A stretch of 64,000 bases of DNA from Ptychodera flava (Eukaryota > Hemichordata > Enteropneusta > Ptychoderidae): NCBI RefSeq assembly GCF_041260155.1, contig NC_091941.1, forward strand, positions 26,885,247 through 26,949,246, given 5' to 3'. A program made the translations under genes and the position numbers. Every line of letters starts with the position of its first letter. Positions within the stretch are counted from its first letter, which is position 1. This document shows, in pieces, positions 37,181 through 51,400 of the stretch. The notes beneath the pieces are model-generated. The model ran no database searches and was not told the origin of the DNA. It saw only the letters and a list, made by a program, of their open reading frames with translations.

Positions 37181-39180
37181 ATGATTCCGGCTGCAAGTTT
37201 ACTAGTCATTGCCGTGCTGATCACGGGCTACGTGAAAGCAGACTGCGGAGGGACGTCTTTCCCGGACGGCCTTGGAGGATGTATCCAATGTGCCGTCTGC
37301 AATGCTGAATACCCTCCCAGAGGTTGCGAGAAATGTAAGTCCGATACCGATAGCATTTTTCCCTGTTTAATCACAATACCTCCACAAAACTGTTGTTTGA
37401 TATTATAGATGTGGAAAAAACCAAAATAATGTTTCTTTCAGTCGGAACTTTATGAAAGGACTTCATTCTTTTGTTTCTTGTACTCTTCACAGGTGCTGCA
37501 GCAACCGGTTCAGAGAAGGCAGATTGCGTGGAGGGGACATTTCCTGATAGTTTGGGGGGATGTGTTCCTTGTTCTTACTGCAAATCTGCAAACTCACCGA
37601 TTGGATGTGAGAAATGTAAGTCTATTGCTAATAACATGGCCCGTTTTTGAATTGTACTTTTGGTATGGTGATCTAAAGCTCAAATCAGAACACTGATTTT
37701 TTTTAAAATTTACTATTCACAGGCACAACTATCACACGCCCATCACAAGCGAAGACAAATTGCGGGAACGGAACGTTTCCCGACGGTTTAGGGGACTGTG
37801 TTCCATGCGCTTTCTGTAACTCTGAAAACCCTACAATTGGATGTGAAATGTGTAAGTCCAATATTAATAGGCTCGGGGTAATTAATCTACTCCCAATGAC
37901 CAAACACCGTCGTTGATGGACTTTCTGAGAGAAACGGAAGCATTCCTGATTTCAATCTCGGTTGTCTACACAGTGATTAAAATGGTCCTCAGTCAAAATG
38001 CAAAGTTCAGTGTAACTCCACAGCCTGTATGTGATTTCGAAATCTTTGAAAATGAGTAGGCCTATGGAGTTCAACAAATTTGTAGATAAACAGTAACTAC
38101 CGCCAAACGTTACTGCTCTGAAGTACGGAGAATCGCTTTGCGAGTAATTAAAATTTATAACACTTTTTATTTGTGGTATGAATATTTCCATTGCTAACAA
38201 CAAATATTTTATTTCTATTGACAGGTAAGTCTACCACTAGTAGTGTGGAACCAACTTCCGCAACTTCAACACATGAAAATTTGAATCCCGGAAAGGAAGC
38301 CAAAGAGGAGAAAGGTGAGCCTTTTCTGAAGATAAAATGATTCCGCTGTGCAAATTTCGCTGTACCTTTGCTTCAGTCGGTTCGAACTAACTTGTCTAAA
38401 CAAAGTAACACTGACAGAGTTTTATCATATTTGTTTACTGCAGGCGCTGAGGGAATACCGATTGGTTGGGTGGTATTCGCAGTAGTTGTAGCACTCTTAT
38501 TATTCGCCTTGTTGTTTGTTGTAATCGCTCTCTTCATTGGTCTGTACAAACGTAAATCAAGAAAGGATCCGTCCATCGAAGATGGCGAGAGCAGCCATAG
38601 TAAGGAGGCTTTACTTTTGTTAATTATAAAAAAATTGTTTTGACAGCTTCAAACTGAAATAGGGGAGAGGCAATACGGAATTCATGATATCGAGTTTTGT
38701 GATCTGTTGGTGCCTTAAATCAAATTGAGACTGTCGTGCTTCATTGTCTATGCTTGGATTCCAATTTAAAAGTTTATTTACTGCTGAGACTTTGAAAACA
38801 CGCCTATGATAACATGATTCAACCAACAATCAATCAGAATAACGTCATTAAAATCGTCCGGTTTAAAAACCAGAGCAAAGTGGAAGTAAAGACACTTTTA
38901 ATTTCTACCAATTACAGGAGGAATGTTACGCACAGACGATGAAGATTCACGAGAGAGTGTGACTGTGGACATTTCTCCTGATCCGGGAGGTGGAAGTCAT
39001 GCACAGGAAAATCATCCCTCAATCACGGGGAGTAGTTCTACCGTCGGTGGTTCATCAGACTCGTGTGCTGGTGAGGGCAGAGACTTAAGTGAGGGTCACT
39101 CACCTGTACAAGAATCACTTTTGCAATCAGACGATCAATCAGATCAGGGTGCCACAGATCTAGATTGGAAGGTTTCGTGA
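37181..39180 (+). CDS. Fn14/TWEAK-receptor-like TNF receptor family protein with three CRDs (gene 2)
   Basis: Six coding exons, all introns phase 1: 37181-37334, 37493-37615, 37723-37851, 38225-38314, 38444-38599, 38918-39180; 304 residues. Order: signal peptide (1-20, ending VKA), CRD1 (Cys 22-52), CRD2 (63-93), CRD3 (106-136), a Ser/Thr/Glu linker, a strong membrane helix (174-200) followed by YKRKSRK, and an acidic Ser-rich tail with SPVQES (PVQES at 280-284). PVQES fits the TRAF2/3 core (P/S/T-x-Q/E-E, compare CD40 PVQET). All CRDs read C-x11-C-x2-C-x2-C-x8-C-x2-C with FPDGLG or FPDSLG before the second Cys, closest to Fn14 in spacing and with the D-x-L turn of BAFF/APRIL receptors. Each CRD is one phase-1 exon, and the extra CRD relative to gene 1 is best explained by exon duplication. 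NxT glycosylation site in CRD3 (NGT). A polyadenylation signal candidate is AATAAA at 40572. Confidence 0.88.
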
Positions 39181-39199
39181 TTTAAAAAATTAAAACTCA

Positions 39200-41240
39200 G
39201 TTATTTTAACTTATTTTTTATCGCCTTCCTTGTAAAACTATCCAAAGCAAGTATTCAGTAAAAACCTTTGTGATATGAGAGATTTTCGGCCATTGGAGTA
39301 TTGATGTTTGTTGTAAATCTCCAAGGGGTTGTGGAACAGGGTTATTGCGGCTGCACTATAGGGAAAAAGTGCGTGACTAGGGCGAGAAACTGACGCTTTC
39401 TCGCAATCGGTGAGAATCTGTTCTTATTCTCACTGCTGTCGGTGAGAAAATTTTAATCTCCGCTGGAGATTGGTGAGAAATGCACTCCGTAGCGAGAATC
39501 AAGTGTGAGAACAAATTCTCACCGGTGAGAATGGAAATTCTCACTAAGTACAGCGAGAATTGAAATTCACTGGCGAAAATCATCAAGACTCACCGTTCAT
39601 TGGCGAGAATCATAAAGACTCCAAACGGCGAGTCTTGATGATTCTCGCCAGTGAATTTCAATTCAAACGCTGCAAAGTGATGGCAATTCTTTCTTTCACT
39701 ATAACCAGAACTTTTGAGGACAATTCAAATTTTGAGCTGTAAGGTCAACCAAGTTATAGAAGATTGGAGTATTGTAAAGACTGGTATTTTCAAAAGATCC
39801 CTCTGTATTAATCCTTCATCATATCTTGCGCACAAACAAAGATCTCAGTATAAACCAAACGCCTCTCTACTCCTTCTGACGAAATGCCAGACTATTTATT
39901 TTATTCTTGTAAGTTTCCTGACACCTTCTGGTAGAGTTTTTAATTACTACAGAGAATCACTTTTTGGCAACACAAGTGCTCCAGTTATTTACAATAATCT
40001 CATACTTGTAGCAAAAAGATTTATGCAATGAAAATGAATGACAGAAAACCATTATGTGCTCTGTATTTGTTACAATTAAGCACAACTACCACCTACAGTA
40101 TGAAATTGCTTTGGGAAAAGACAGGTTAGAGACAAGTTATTGTAAATTGATTAAAATACCACCAACGATAAATGATAATTGAGCACTGTAACATCTTTAC
40201 TGTTACAAATGCAAACACAAAAAAAAATATTTATCGAGTCATTCTCCGGGGAATTCCCTTATGAAAGATACGTAGTCTGAAATTTTTAGACCAATAACAA
40301 TTGTCGTACTTTGATCAATTTGCCCAAAAGCATTTTCACACACAGTCTCAAACATTTTGGGTCTTTTATTGGTGTGACTATCAAACAGAGTGTGTTAAAT
40401 GTAAAGGGTCCACTAGCTTTTGGTGCTTAAGTGATTTGCTTCGGGTCACATGTGCCTCGCTGATCAAAACTAACAAATGTGAAAAACAGTATATGAATGC
40501 ATTTTTAATGTGACCAGCAGTCACTGTATATATGTATATATTTGTTAAATTAATTTTTATACTGTTATGTGAATAAAATGCTCAAGTAATGGTGGAATGC
40601 TGATTTTTCTGTTATGTACCTATCTTTCCCTCCTGTGTTCATTTACATGATGATGCATTGGTATCAACTATAGGATAGTAATTTTTGTAGGGTTAAGGTC
40701 CTCTGTTGTGAACATGTGACAAGTCAAGGTTTGGACAAGTGTGAAGAGTGAAAATTATTATTGCCCTGTTTAACCCTAGACCCTGGTTACTGCATCAAAA
40801 TACTTCCAGAATCAATTAAAATACCCATGCCATCATTACCAGATCAAACCATGAGCTTTCCCTCAATATTTCTCATTCAACACTATCCTGTTCGACGATT
40901 AGTGGATTCATGTTCCTATAAAACAACTGTTTTGAATAATTTTGCAGTACGTTTGTTTCAAAAATCGTTTAAAAAATGCTTTGTGGACAGTGTTACGATG
41001 CCAATCCCATGACACATATTTACTTTGCAACTTCAAACCATCAAAGATTGTTTGAAGAATTTGTTTCCAAGAAGGCTCTCTTAAATACTGAGGGAAAGTC
41101 TGGGTTTATATAGCGTTGCACTGTGCTAAACAAGCCATAATATTTGACTTACAGAATAACAAAGACTAAAATTATATATTCAATACTGGTTAAGAGGAAC
41201 TACCATGTCATGAAAGAGAAACACCCTGCATGAAATGAAA
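39200..41240. other. Gene 2 3' UTR/intergenic sequence with GAGAAT-rich patch
   Basis: 39380-39665 is dense in GAGAAT/ATTCTC motifs and ends in a foldback (39557-39664). AATAAA at 40572 may end gene 2 transcripts. Between gene 2 and EML, which converge here, no other gene was recognised. Confidence 0.45.
39557..39664. repeat. Foldback, ~34-bp arms
   Basis: GAATTGAAATTCACTGGCGA at the left pairs with TCGCCAGTGAATTTCAATTC at the right, and AATCATCAAGACT pairs with AGTCTTGATGATT. The loop is ~40 bp. It may be one end of a GAGAAT-rich element covering 39380-39665. Confidence 0.7.
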
Positions 41241-41245
41241 GAAAT

Positions 41246-42483
41246 GTTTTATTCATGTCAATTTAGGGGAATTACAGAGTTTGGAAAAGACTTTGCAAAG
41301 GATTGCAAAACTAGAAATTTGAAAAAACCTTTATTACAGGAAAGTAGCTGCACGATGTTCTTATAAAATTTGTAACCCACATGATCCAATGAATATCACA
41401 TGAAATTTTAATTTGTAAGGGTTTCTATTAGAAACAAGATGAACAGAATATAAAACACGTTATAACATACTGGACTCCCTTGTATTACTGTAATTAAAGC
41501 TATTTCTGGAAATATCATATTGCCATGATCAAGTAAGATTTACTATGGGATAGCAGACACTGAAATTTGTGACATTATCATGATGAGTCTATTCAAGAGG
41601 TTTATGCCAGCTTGCTCTAAGGAAAAACTTATATGGGGCCCCATCTTGCTGAGACAGTTAACCACAAAGACTAGACAGAGTAAATATAGAAACGTCCCAC
41701 ATCTTTCATCAATAATCTAGACACAGCAAAGTGCGTAGCAGATGTGCTAATACTAAACCAGTGGTATATGACAGCTGTCCACTCATGACCTGGGATGCCC
41801 ATCGGCGCAGACAGTTTGTGAACTGTGGCTCTTGTGGTTATCAGAATGAGAAATAATATGTGCATTTAGAAGGAACATTAATAACTATATAGCAAAAATT
41901 TACATAAACATAATTTCACATAAATCTATTTCAATGCTCAAGAAATTGCTCTTATTCTAACAACAACAAAATACAGCAGCAAAAAAGAGTGGATTTCCTG
42001 TACAGTGCAAATCACTTAAGGCAGTGTGTAAAACAAACTCTAAATGTATACATAATACAAACAGCAAACGAAACGGGTAACTTTATAGGTTACAGTACAG
42101 ATAGCAAAAGTTAGAAAATGCACTGTCAGTCTGGTTTCTTTTATAATGGTACATATTATACTTGATTTGACAGCCTTGACATTTGTATTTAACATGAAAA
42201 GGGGGCTGACATTATGATATTTGTAAATTGAGGTTGAGGGGGTTTTGGGGAAAAGTTCAAAGTTCAGTTTGCATTCAGTTAAGTAGTGATAATAAGAATA
42301 AATCAGAGTCTGATAGTTTAATTTTTGTAAATCTATGAACTGGAAGAATTCTGTTCTGGTTGGTGATTAGATTTATGGTACAAACATTCAGTTCTACGTT
42401 GAGATTTCTTTGGCAGTGGATACACACACTCTCTTCTTTGTCTTTTTTCTTCGTCATTTTTAGGGGTTTCATCCTATCGATGA
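41246..42483 (-). other. Probable EML 3' untranslated region
   Basis: Follows the EML stop codon. The first well-placed AATAAA on the minus strand that agrees with the extent of the duplicated copy is near 41246-41253. The left-hand duplicate (30310-30735) preserves this stretch better than the intervening intron. Confidence 0.4.
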
Positions 42484-45400
42484 CTAACTGCACAGTTTCC
42501 ATTGCATAATGCTCATGTCTTTGCCTCCTGTTGAGATGAGTCTGTTATCACTCTTGAGAAACCGTACACACGTCACATGACTGCTGTGTCCGCTGTATGA
42601 ATGACCATGTGACTGTTGGGAGGAAACAGAAAGAGAAAACATTTCAAGGTAACATCAAATCATCAACAAACATGGAAACAATGCAATCAAAACCTGAAAC
42701 ATGTTCTTTTGCTTTCACTGGTAAAAACTTTTGACAAAGTTTTTGAGAGATTGGTCATAATCATATTGTTTATTTAAACAAATGCGTAAAAGAAAGAAAG
42801 ATCATTATCATCTGCATATGAATCATATCTAAAATTGAATATGTATTGATACTTCACCACAGAGTATGACTGCAGTGTAATTGTGATCTACAAGACCAAT
42901 AATTTCTACCTTGGGTTGACAGCATGGATATCTGTACAGATTAACTTTTCCAAAGTCATCTCCGGTGGCAATTACGGTTCGATCATTGGATCTGCACACG
43001 GCATTCACATCGGAACCATCAGCTCCCTCCTGCCAAATTCCTGGAGATTAAAAAACTTCAAACTGTATAAAATTGTTAAGACTCTTTCCTAGCTCTAAAA
43101 TTTTGAAGACTTTGAATTTTAGACCCTAGCTAACACCTGCATCAAATTGTAAACAGTTTGTCAGTGTTTTTCAAGGTGGTCCCATTAATGTTTCGTTACA
43201 AGGATTTCTAATTGATCTAATTGATCCTATTGTTACTTTATTTTTTATAAAAGATTAATACTTTTTTCTAACTTATGATATAAAATAACTAATTTAATTT
43301 TTGCACTGAGTATTGACCCTGTTCCTCTTGTCAGATTAACATTTGGACTATATGGCAGTCAACGTTTTTCCTACATATTCAAGTATACAACTATGATTAA
43401 CAACATAAAAATCAATGGTTATATCTTGATAATGATAATTATCAGGTGACTCATATCATATGTATGTATAAAGGGGAAAATGTATAAAGAGAAAAGGCTT
43501 GATAAATATAGGAATTTTTTATTATAAGCTGTTTTGACTAGAGAAGTAACTACTTTTAAAACAAAAACTGACGTTTGGAATTATTTGTAGTGATTGCACA
43601 TAATGATACTTCCTAATTACTTAATGTTCTCATTTCTTTCTATTAATTAAAGGTCAAGAATCATGTGATATCAAGAATAATGTATGCAATCTATTAAATT
43701 TACAGGCACTTTATGTAAATACTGTATTATGCCAGTAGCCATGTTAGTTAACAGTCAGGGTAGAAGGGGATTCCCAATCTAAAAAAAAACATGATCATAC
43801 CAGGGGTCAAAGTTCACCTCTTTGTAAAGGTTCCTCATGCATTCACAATTCAATAACAAAGACTGAAACACTTATAAACTGATGTGTTGTCATTAAGAGG
43901 GAAAACAAATATTTTAAATAGAGTATGTGAAATACTGTGAATGGGGTGTTCACTGAGAATGAGTCAGGATTATTTCGTACCTACAGTATAGCATTTTGAC
44001 CTACAACCTACAAAATCCTTCAGCAACACTATTAATATATGAATTCTGAGTTTTATACTTATGTAGGTAAAAAGTTATTTACCAATACACATCTAAACCT
44101 AAAATGGAACTTAAATTCTGATGAAGACGCCATTAAACTCAAGAATGTAATATGCCTCCACACATTTTAAATAATCAAATGATATACCTAAACTAATATT
44201 GACACATATTTTAGATACTGATCATATTTCTAATAAAATAAGATGTCAAAGAAACATACCACAAACAGGGAATCCAATTGTACAATGATGGGTGGCCCAG
44301 TCGACATCTCTCATAGTTGAAGACGAGGTTACTTGCCGACAAGATGTAGCGTTCCCTGGTGAACAGTTAAAATATATCGCTTGATGAAATTTGCTGATAT
44401 GGACTATTGCTATTTGATCATTCATAGATGTTCACATATAGCAATTTAATATCATAATTACTCTACTGCAGATTGAAACTGTATACATGATATGTTAACT
44501 TTGAATATTGTTGTGAATTATTTATGCATTACAGCACAGTCTGCGGAGTGACTGTGGTTACAGTGATGTAAACTTTGAATATATTTGCATCACATATCAA
44601 GAAATACAAAAATGTTCTCAATCAGTCTTAAAAACACAGGACAAAAAAAACAAGATGGCACAATTGTATCACATTGAACAAACATTTACTGAGGAGGAAA
44701 AATTTAGGAATTCTTTCATGCACTCTTACACTTTCGTCGGAAAGATTTGTCGCTTCTAGGAAATGAGCAATGATTTCTTTCTTACGAATTACAATGAATG
44801 AACAAGATGTACTTCTTTTTCTATGTGCTGTGACCTTGCTTGTTTCTTTCATTAAAACAAAATGTTTCATTTTAGAAGCATTGTAAAATTTGAAAATGAC
44901 AACGACATACGTCGTAAAGCTTCCTTGGTCTTGGATGATATATCACATATAAAGACAATTTATTGGTGAATGAACATTGAGAAAAAGTTTAAAATTGACA
45001 TCAAATCTAGAAAACTCACAGAAGAGTACTTCATAATCGCCAGAGTTGCTTTGAATGTATTGGGAATCTGATGACCAGTCTAAGTGCGTGATAAAACTTG
45101 TGTGGCCCTGAGAGAAAAAAGGTTATGCAGAGAAATATAATGATAACTTTATTACACTACTATAGTCTGTGGATACAGGATGGTAAAAAATAATAATAAT
45201 AATTTAAATAATTTAAAAAATTAGAATAAAACTAATAAAACACAAGACAGGGAAGAAAAAAAATGATAATTGACAACCACAAGAAAATAAATTTGACACC
45301 ATCGTATTATATAGATTGATCAATAAACTAGTGTTAGTCAGTGGGTTATTGATTCATGGTTAATCATACCATGGCCTCAGTAAAGAGGCCGATGACTTCA

Positions 45401-48400
45401 TCCCTAGAGATTGAGAAACTTTACAGAGATGACTGTACAGGACACTGTATATCATACTCAAACAGATGACTAATCATTGATTGCTACAATTTTAAAAATA
45501 TCATATCCTTTTGGAGTGAAGGACATGTATCCTATTGCATTATATTTATCAAAGCTTAATGCCTTGGTTTGTTCAAGCAAAGGTATCCTTAGTTCAGTAT
45601 TATTAGGTTAAAGTAGGATATCCTTATAATTACAACCTTTCTCTAGGAACTATGACGCAACCCACTAGCATGTTTCCTTATCCTAAATCATTTGATGACA
45701 GCTTTTGATATGTAAAGTCACACAGTTGGCAACTTGTCAGATACTTTATACATGAGCTAAACAAGGGGATTCCCCAATGTCTGGTGTTTTGAAAGCATGT
45801 CACCATAGACGGTGAAGTATCAACAACAGAAACTTTTCAACAGTGTAAGAGCATAATATATTAGATAAATTACTAGATTTTCAGATTTACATTGCAAAAG
45901 CCTTTATGGCCTTTTTGAACTGACACAAAGGATCTTAGGAACCCCTAGACAATGATTTGTTTTTACGATGGTTTGAATGCAATACATATTCACTTTGAAC
46001 ATTACCAGCCTTTTACACTATGCATCTACAAGGCAAATCCTTTAATTTAGGACAATAAAATTGTAGGTTTTACACCTAATTCCACAATAACAGTAATCCC
46101 TATTTGTACAACCATTAAAAGGAATATGACCACACACACACAAAACATCACATGACAATTGTCAAAATTCTGATGGAACAATAAAACAAATTTAATTACC
46201 CAATTAAAAAAAATTTGTCAAAAATTGAAATACTGTGGCACAATTTATATAATTGAATCAACAATTTACTATGATAACTATGATTTTATCTGTTAATCAG
46301 TCATAAACTATTTGATAAAATAATCCATAATAATTTACATCTACACATATTTCATGTCACAACAAGCGTCTGTTGTCAATATAACCAAAGAACAGAGTTT
46401 CACATTGTACCATCCATATCAATGTCCAATGCAATATGGTAAAATGAATAATAAACATTATCAACATGTGAAAAACGACTATGAATTTCTTGTCTGTTTT
46501 GTTTAATAGGTACGATCCACTGAATAAACAAACAAACAAATAAACTAACTAACTAACTGACTGACAAAGCAAAATGTGAATGAGACTTCCTCTTTCCTAC
46601 GATTCTAACATACTAGATTTACGATACAAGCCATTTTGACTATTTTAATGCAAATACATATGATGCTGTTTGAGCACGAGTATATAGTCCTGAAAAATTA
46701 TCACAACATAGTCGTTTACTTAATTTCATTAATGCAAGCACAACTCTGTCAGGTCCAATAGAGAAAACTATAAATACAACAAGGAACCTACTGCATATCA
46801 CGACCATGAATATCTCTAAATACACCTATCAGGAAGTACTAAATAGGGGCATACATAAATAGTCTAAGCCGATTCACAGAGGTGTAACTCATAATAGTTA
46901 AAATCTTCACAATTATTTCACAAACTACAGTCTCTCTCTCTCTTGTGCATACTGTCGAATGAGCAATGAAGAAATTTTAGGGTGAATGACCAAGTGATTG
47001 TACACCAACATAGCACTATGGCTTCAACAGAAAGGAACAGTCATCACCTTTCTCAGTCACCCACGCTATTCTATCAATCGTGTTATCAGGGCTAAAATGG
47101 TAGTAACATTCCTGATTTTATCATCAATGAATGATTCACATACTGGTACCAGCATACCTAGTATGTACTTTGGAGGCAAGGCCACTGATACGTGAAACCA
47201 TAACAAAAAAGTTTACTTCCAGACATTTTTCAAATGTATTCTTTACAAATGATTGCGAGGTGTGGCTCGATTGCAACACACCACCTACACCGAACCCATT
47301 GCAAACACTGCAAATATTTGTCTAATCAACAAACGTTCTTTATTGATGAAATGAATGAAAAACAGAAAAAAGAAATACATGTTGCTGGCAGCATTATTTT
47401 GACTAAAGGGTGGAGTCAATCTATTTGTAAAATTTCTCCTTTGAAAGCTGTAATTTAAGACAAACAGGTCAATGTCACATCTCACAATTAAATCATTTCA
47501 GAAAAATTTCAGATATGCCATTATCATGACTTCAATCACCTCACGCAAACAGTAATCACCTTTTGTCAAATGAAGACAAAACACCCATGTACACGCTACG
47601 ACACACCCACATTTCACACATGTGAGTCAGCATCACTACTGACATCAGTAATCAAAGAAAGGTTATTGTAAAAACTTAACACAACATTTGTTTAAAATGT
47701 AAAATCAGATATAAAAGTTATGTAACTTACATTACATCTGCCCACTTTATTGTATTTGTAGCCATTCTCACTAACTGCATACACATATATGTAATTGTCA
47801 TGGGAACCAATAGCTAGGTAGTTACCATCTGAAAAGGAAATTCAAAAATATTTCAAATTAAAAAATATGTTGTCCTCTTTATATTTCATTGATTAACCCT
47901 TTTGCTGCCAAGTCCATATTTCACCACCAGGTCAAGATGGTTAAAATTAATGAAACACAACATATTCCATGAGGTGTATTTTAACATAATACTGTATATT
48001 GAAAGCTGTTGAAAACATAAATACTGTAAACTTGATTTTTTTGAATAAAGGTGTTATAACAGACCGAGCCAAGTGGGTGAAAATACGTCATGTTTTGGCT
48101 CAATACCGCTTTTTACTGACTTGGCTGATGGGGAAGTGATAGTCTGGCAGGGAATGGGGTTAAAAATAAAGAATCACTTTGCTGAATGATATCTTATTTC
48201 CTTTGTGAAACTTAAAAATTACTAGTATCCTCTTTCCTTTGTGAAACATAAAAATGTTACATATCCATTATGGAAACATAACATTAACTGGCTACCAAAA
48301 ATAATCAGGTTTTACAATTACATATCACAATCTGAAGTAAGCCATGATTTACACTTAGAAACTCTGCAGCAGTGTTAAGTGAGTTTCAATCAACTTCCAT

Positions 48401-51400
48401 CAAAATTATTTTCACAAAGAGGGTTTTGATACATGACCTCTCATACATATTACTATTAATATTCATAAGAATATGTGAACTAATTACAATTTTCTTTTGT
48501 TATTCACTCTGAAATAATGACTTAAAGGCAGCTTTCATACCTGGAGAATATTCCACACAATCATGCTGTTCATTGCCGTCTGTATGAACAGTAACCAGGT
48601 CTCTACTTGACGCATCGATGGCCAGCCATCTTCCTGTCTGAGTTCCTATAGCTATTACTGTACCTGATGGGTGAAATCCGGCTGACTGGCAGCCATCCTG
48701 AGGAGGGAAAAGGGACAATCATTCAAAACAGAGTTCTATATCAAGTCACAGTAGTTGACAGAATGTCAATCACAGGGTATTAGCTACACCATTGGGTCAT
48801 GAAGGTATGATCACTTTCAAACCACTCCTAGCTGATAAATGAAAACACATTGTAACGCCACAGAGAATTTACTCTCCATTGTGATTGGGTGGCATCTCAT
48901 TTACATTAATGTTGTCATAGATACAGGATGATAATTAACCTGTTTGTCCCACTGCCATGTGAGCAAGTCCACATTCGTTGATATAACAATGGGTTTGGAT
49001 CAAACCATGTTGGTGAAACGGTTAACCTCATGGAGGGAGAGTTTAATACTACAAGCAACAAATCATGAAACTTTATATTATCACTGGCACTGTACAGCTC
49101 AGCATATGATTACATCCAATATCTCGACTATCTCCCCCGTATCTGACTTACATTTGACAGACTACAGGCAAAATATATTCAATACATACAGTGACAAATC
49201 TAACTCATGTGATAATTATTTGAAAACTTTTGCCTAGCTCAGGCAACATATGCGATGCAATGTCCTACCTCAATGAGTTTGGTCCACACTTGGGTATGAG
49301 ATGAGCTGTCCCACAAAATTATATGTCTGTCGTAAGCGCATGTGAGGAACTGTTTGGATGACGGATGCACTGCAAGTCCCCACAGCTCATCAGTATGTGA
49401 CTGAACAATACTGTAGAAATCACTGGACAGACTTCCCTGCAGAATTGCATTTTTGGTTGTTCCAACCAGGATCTGGTCGTCTTTGCCTTGGCTTATTGTC
49501 CGTACTGGTCCAGTTCCTTCTGGTATTTCCTTTTCCACACCTGTCTGTATGTACCTCCTGTCCCAGGCCAGCAGTTTCCTGTCTTTGCCACCCCCTGAGA
49601 GTAGTGTACCATCTTTCATGACACACAGTCCAAATATCGGACCTTCATGTGCTGCTGTCACTGCATAGTGGATTCTTGTATTGCCTGAAAAATGACAGAT
49701 GATGGCAGAAGAATTTGTAGTATGGGTTTGCTACATGCATAAACTGATCTTGAGGTTTCAAAGTCCTTCTGCACATGAACAGAAAGCCTGGCAAGCTTCA
49801 TTTTCCAGCAACTTCTTAATTCTGATTCTCGTTTTAAAAACGCATAGCGCCATCAACATATAAGTACTGTAACTGCCTTTGTTTCACTTTCAGGTAATGC
49901 TAATATCTGCTAGAGGGCGCAATTCACAAGAAACGATACACTGATACCAATATCATCCATTCTTACCTTTTCCCCATACAAATATATTGCCATTAGAATC
50001 TCCTGAGATTACGTCACCATTGTCAGCAAAAGCTAAACACAACACATACTTTGGTTTATCATATTTCTGAAAAGAAAGAAGAACAAGTTTTGATGTTCTT
50101 TCACATGGAGTAATTGCCAAAGCAACACTTCAAAGTTGAAAAAATTCTTCATGCAAAGTTAATGGTCATGATGTCTGATGAACACTAACAGTAAAAATTA
50201 ATGATCATATTGTTTGTGTTTACAGATAAAAGTCTCAATCTTCACATGTCACTCTATAAAGTGACTTGGCTTTCATTGTTCCTGAATATCGTAAAATGTG
50301 GTTAAACAACAGAACCTTATTTTAAAGTTTATCAATATTCACAACATTCTTAGGTAAAGGCAACAATTTGAGAGTGGAAATCTCACCTCAAAAATACCAG
50401 ATTTCTTATTGAGTCTGCCGTCTTCCAGAGTCCAAAATGAAATGTGTGATTTGCCACAAGTGACCATCTGTCTGTGGTCCATTGGATGGAACTCTGCCGC
50501 CAGTACAGGTTCTGATGCACTCTGTCAATGATAACAACCATTATTGGCATACTGTAACTTATGTTGACAGTTTTTGACATAAAGTACATAGAATATACAT
50601 TGAATTTGTTGCAAATAGTTACAAAGTGTGTACAACCACTGTACATTTTTAAAATCTTTGCCATGTGAGAAAACTAAGGAGTTCAATTTCTGAGAAATAA
50701 AATTATCACTACAAGTCACAGACTACAAAACTTATGGCAGAATGTATGGTTCATGGGTTTCTCTGCAACACCACAGCAAGTTCCACCTTCCAACTACTTT
50801 CAAGTATAAAGCGTAAAAGTCTTCAACACACAAGTATTTTGTAATTTTTCAACTACATGCAGATGTTTTGCCTGGGTTTTTACATGCATCAGAAGAATAT
50901 GCTAGAGATCAACTTTGAACTATCAGCTGAAAATGTTGTTCACATAAAGTGAGAGACCATTGACAACCACCAAATCTATCAGCTCTATATCCTTGATGGT
51001 GCAGCTAACAAAACTGAAGTGAAGAGCAGAGATAAACTTACCTTTGTGTCAGTGATTTTATGACCTTTTTCTCCTTTGTTCCATTCCCAGACTGATAAGA
51101 CACGATCATTGCTCTCATCAACTGCCAGAAGGTGACTACCACCATCCTGTATTGTTATGAATGGAAAATTGAAGTTGAGTGATACAATCCTGAACCATTG
51201 TGAAGTTAGCGTTGTAAGATACACTTGTATATGATGGTCATTTTCATGTTTTCTTCATGAATACATCTTGCAATTTTATATGGTTATGAATCGATTTGAT
51301 TCAACGCTCTGTCACAGTTAACCAAATTGTCAATGTAACTGATTGTCTGACAAACTTTGCAGTTTTCTTGATGTAAAATGTTGAAGTCTGAACACTGAAC

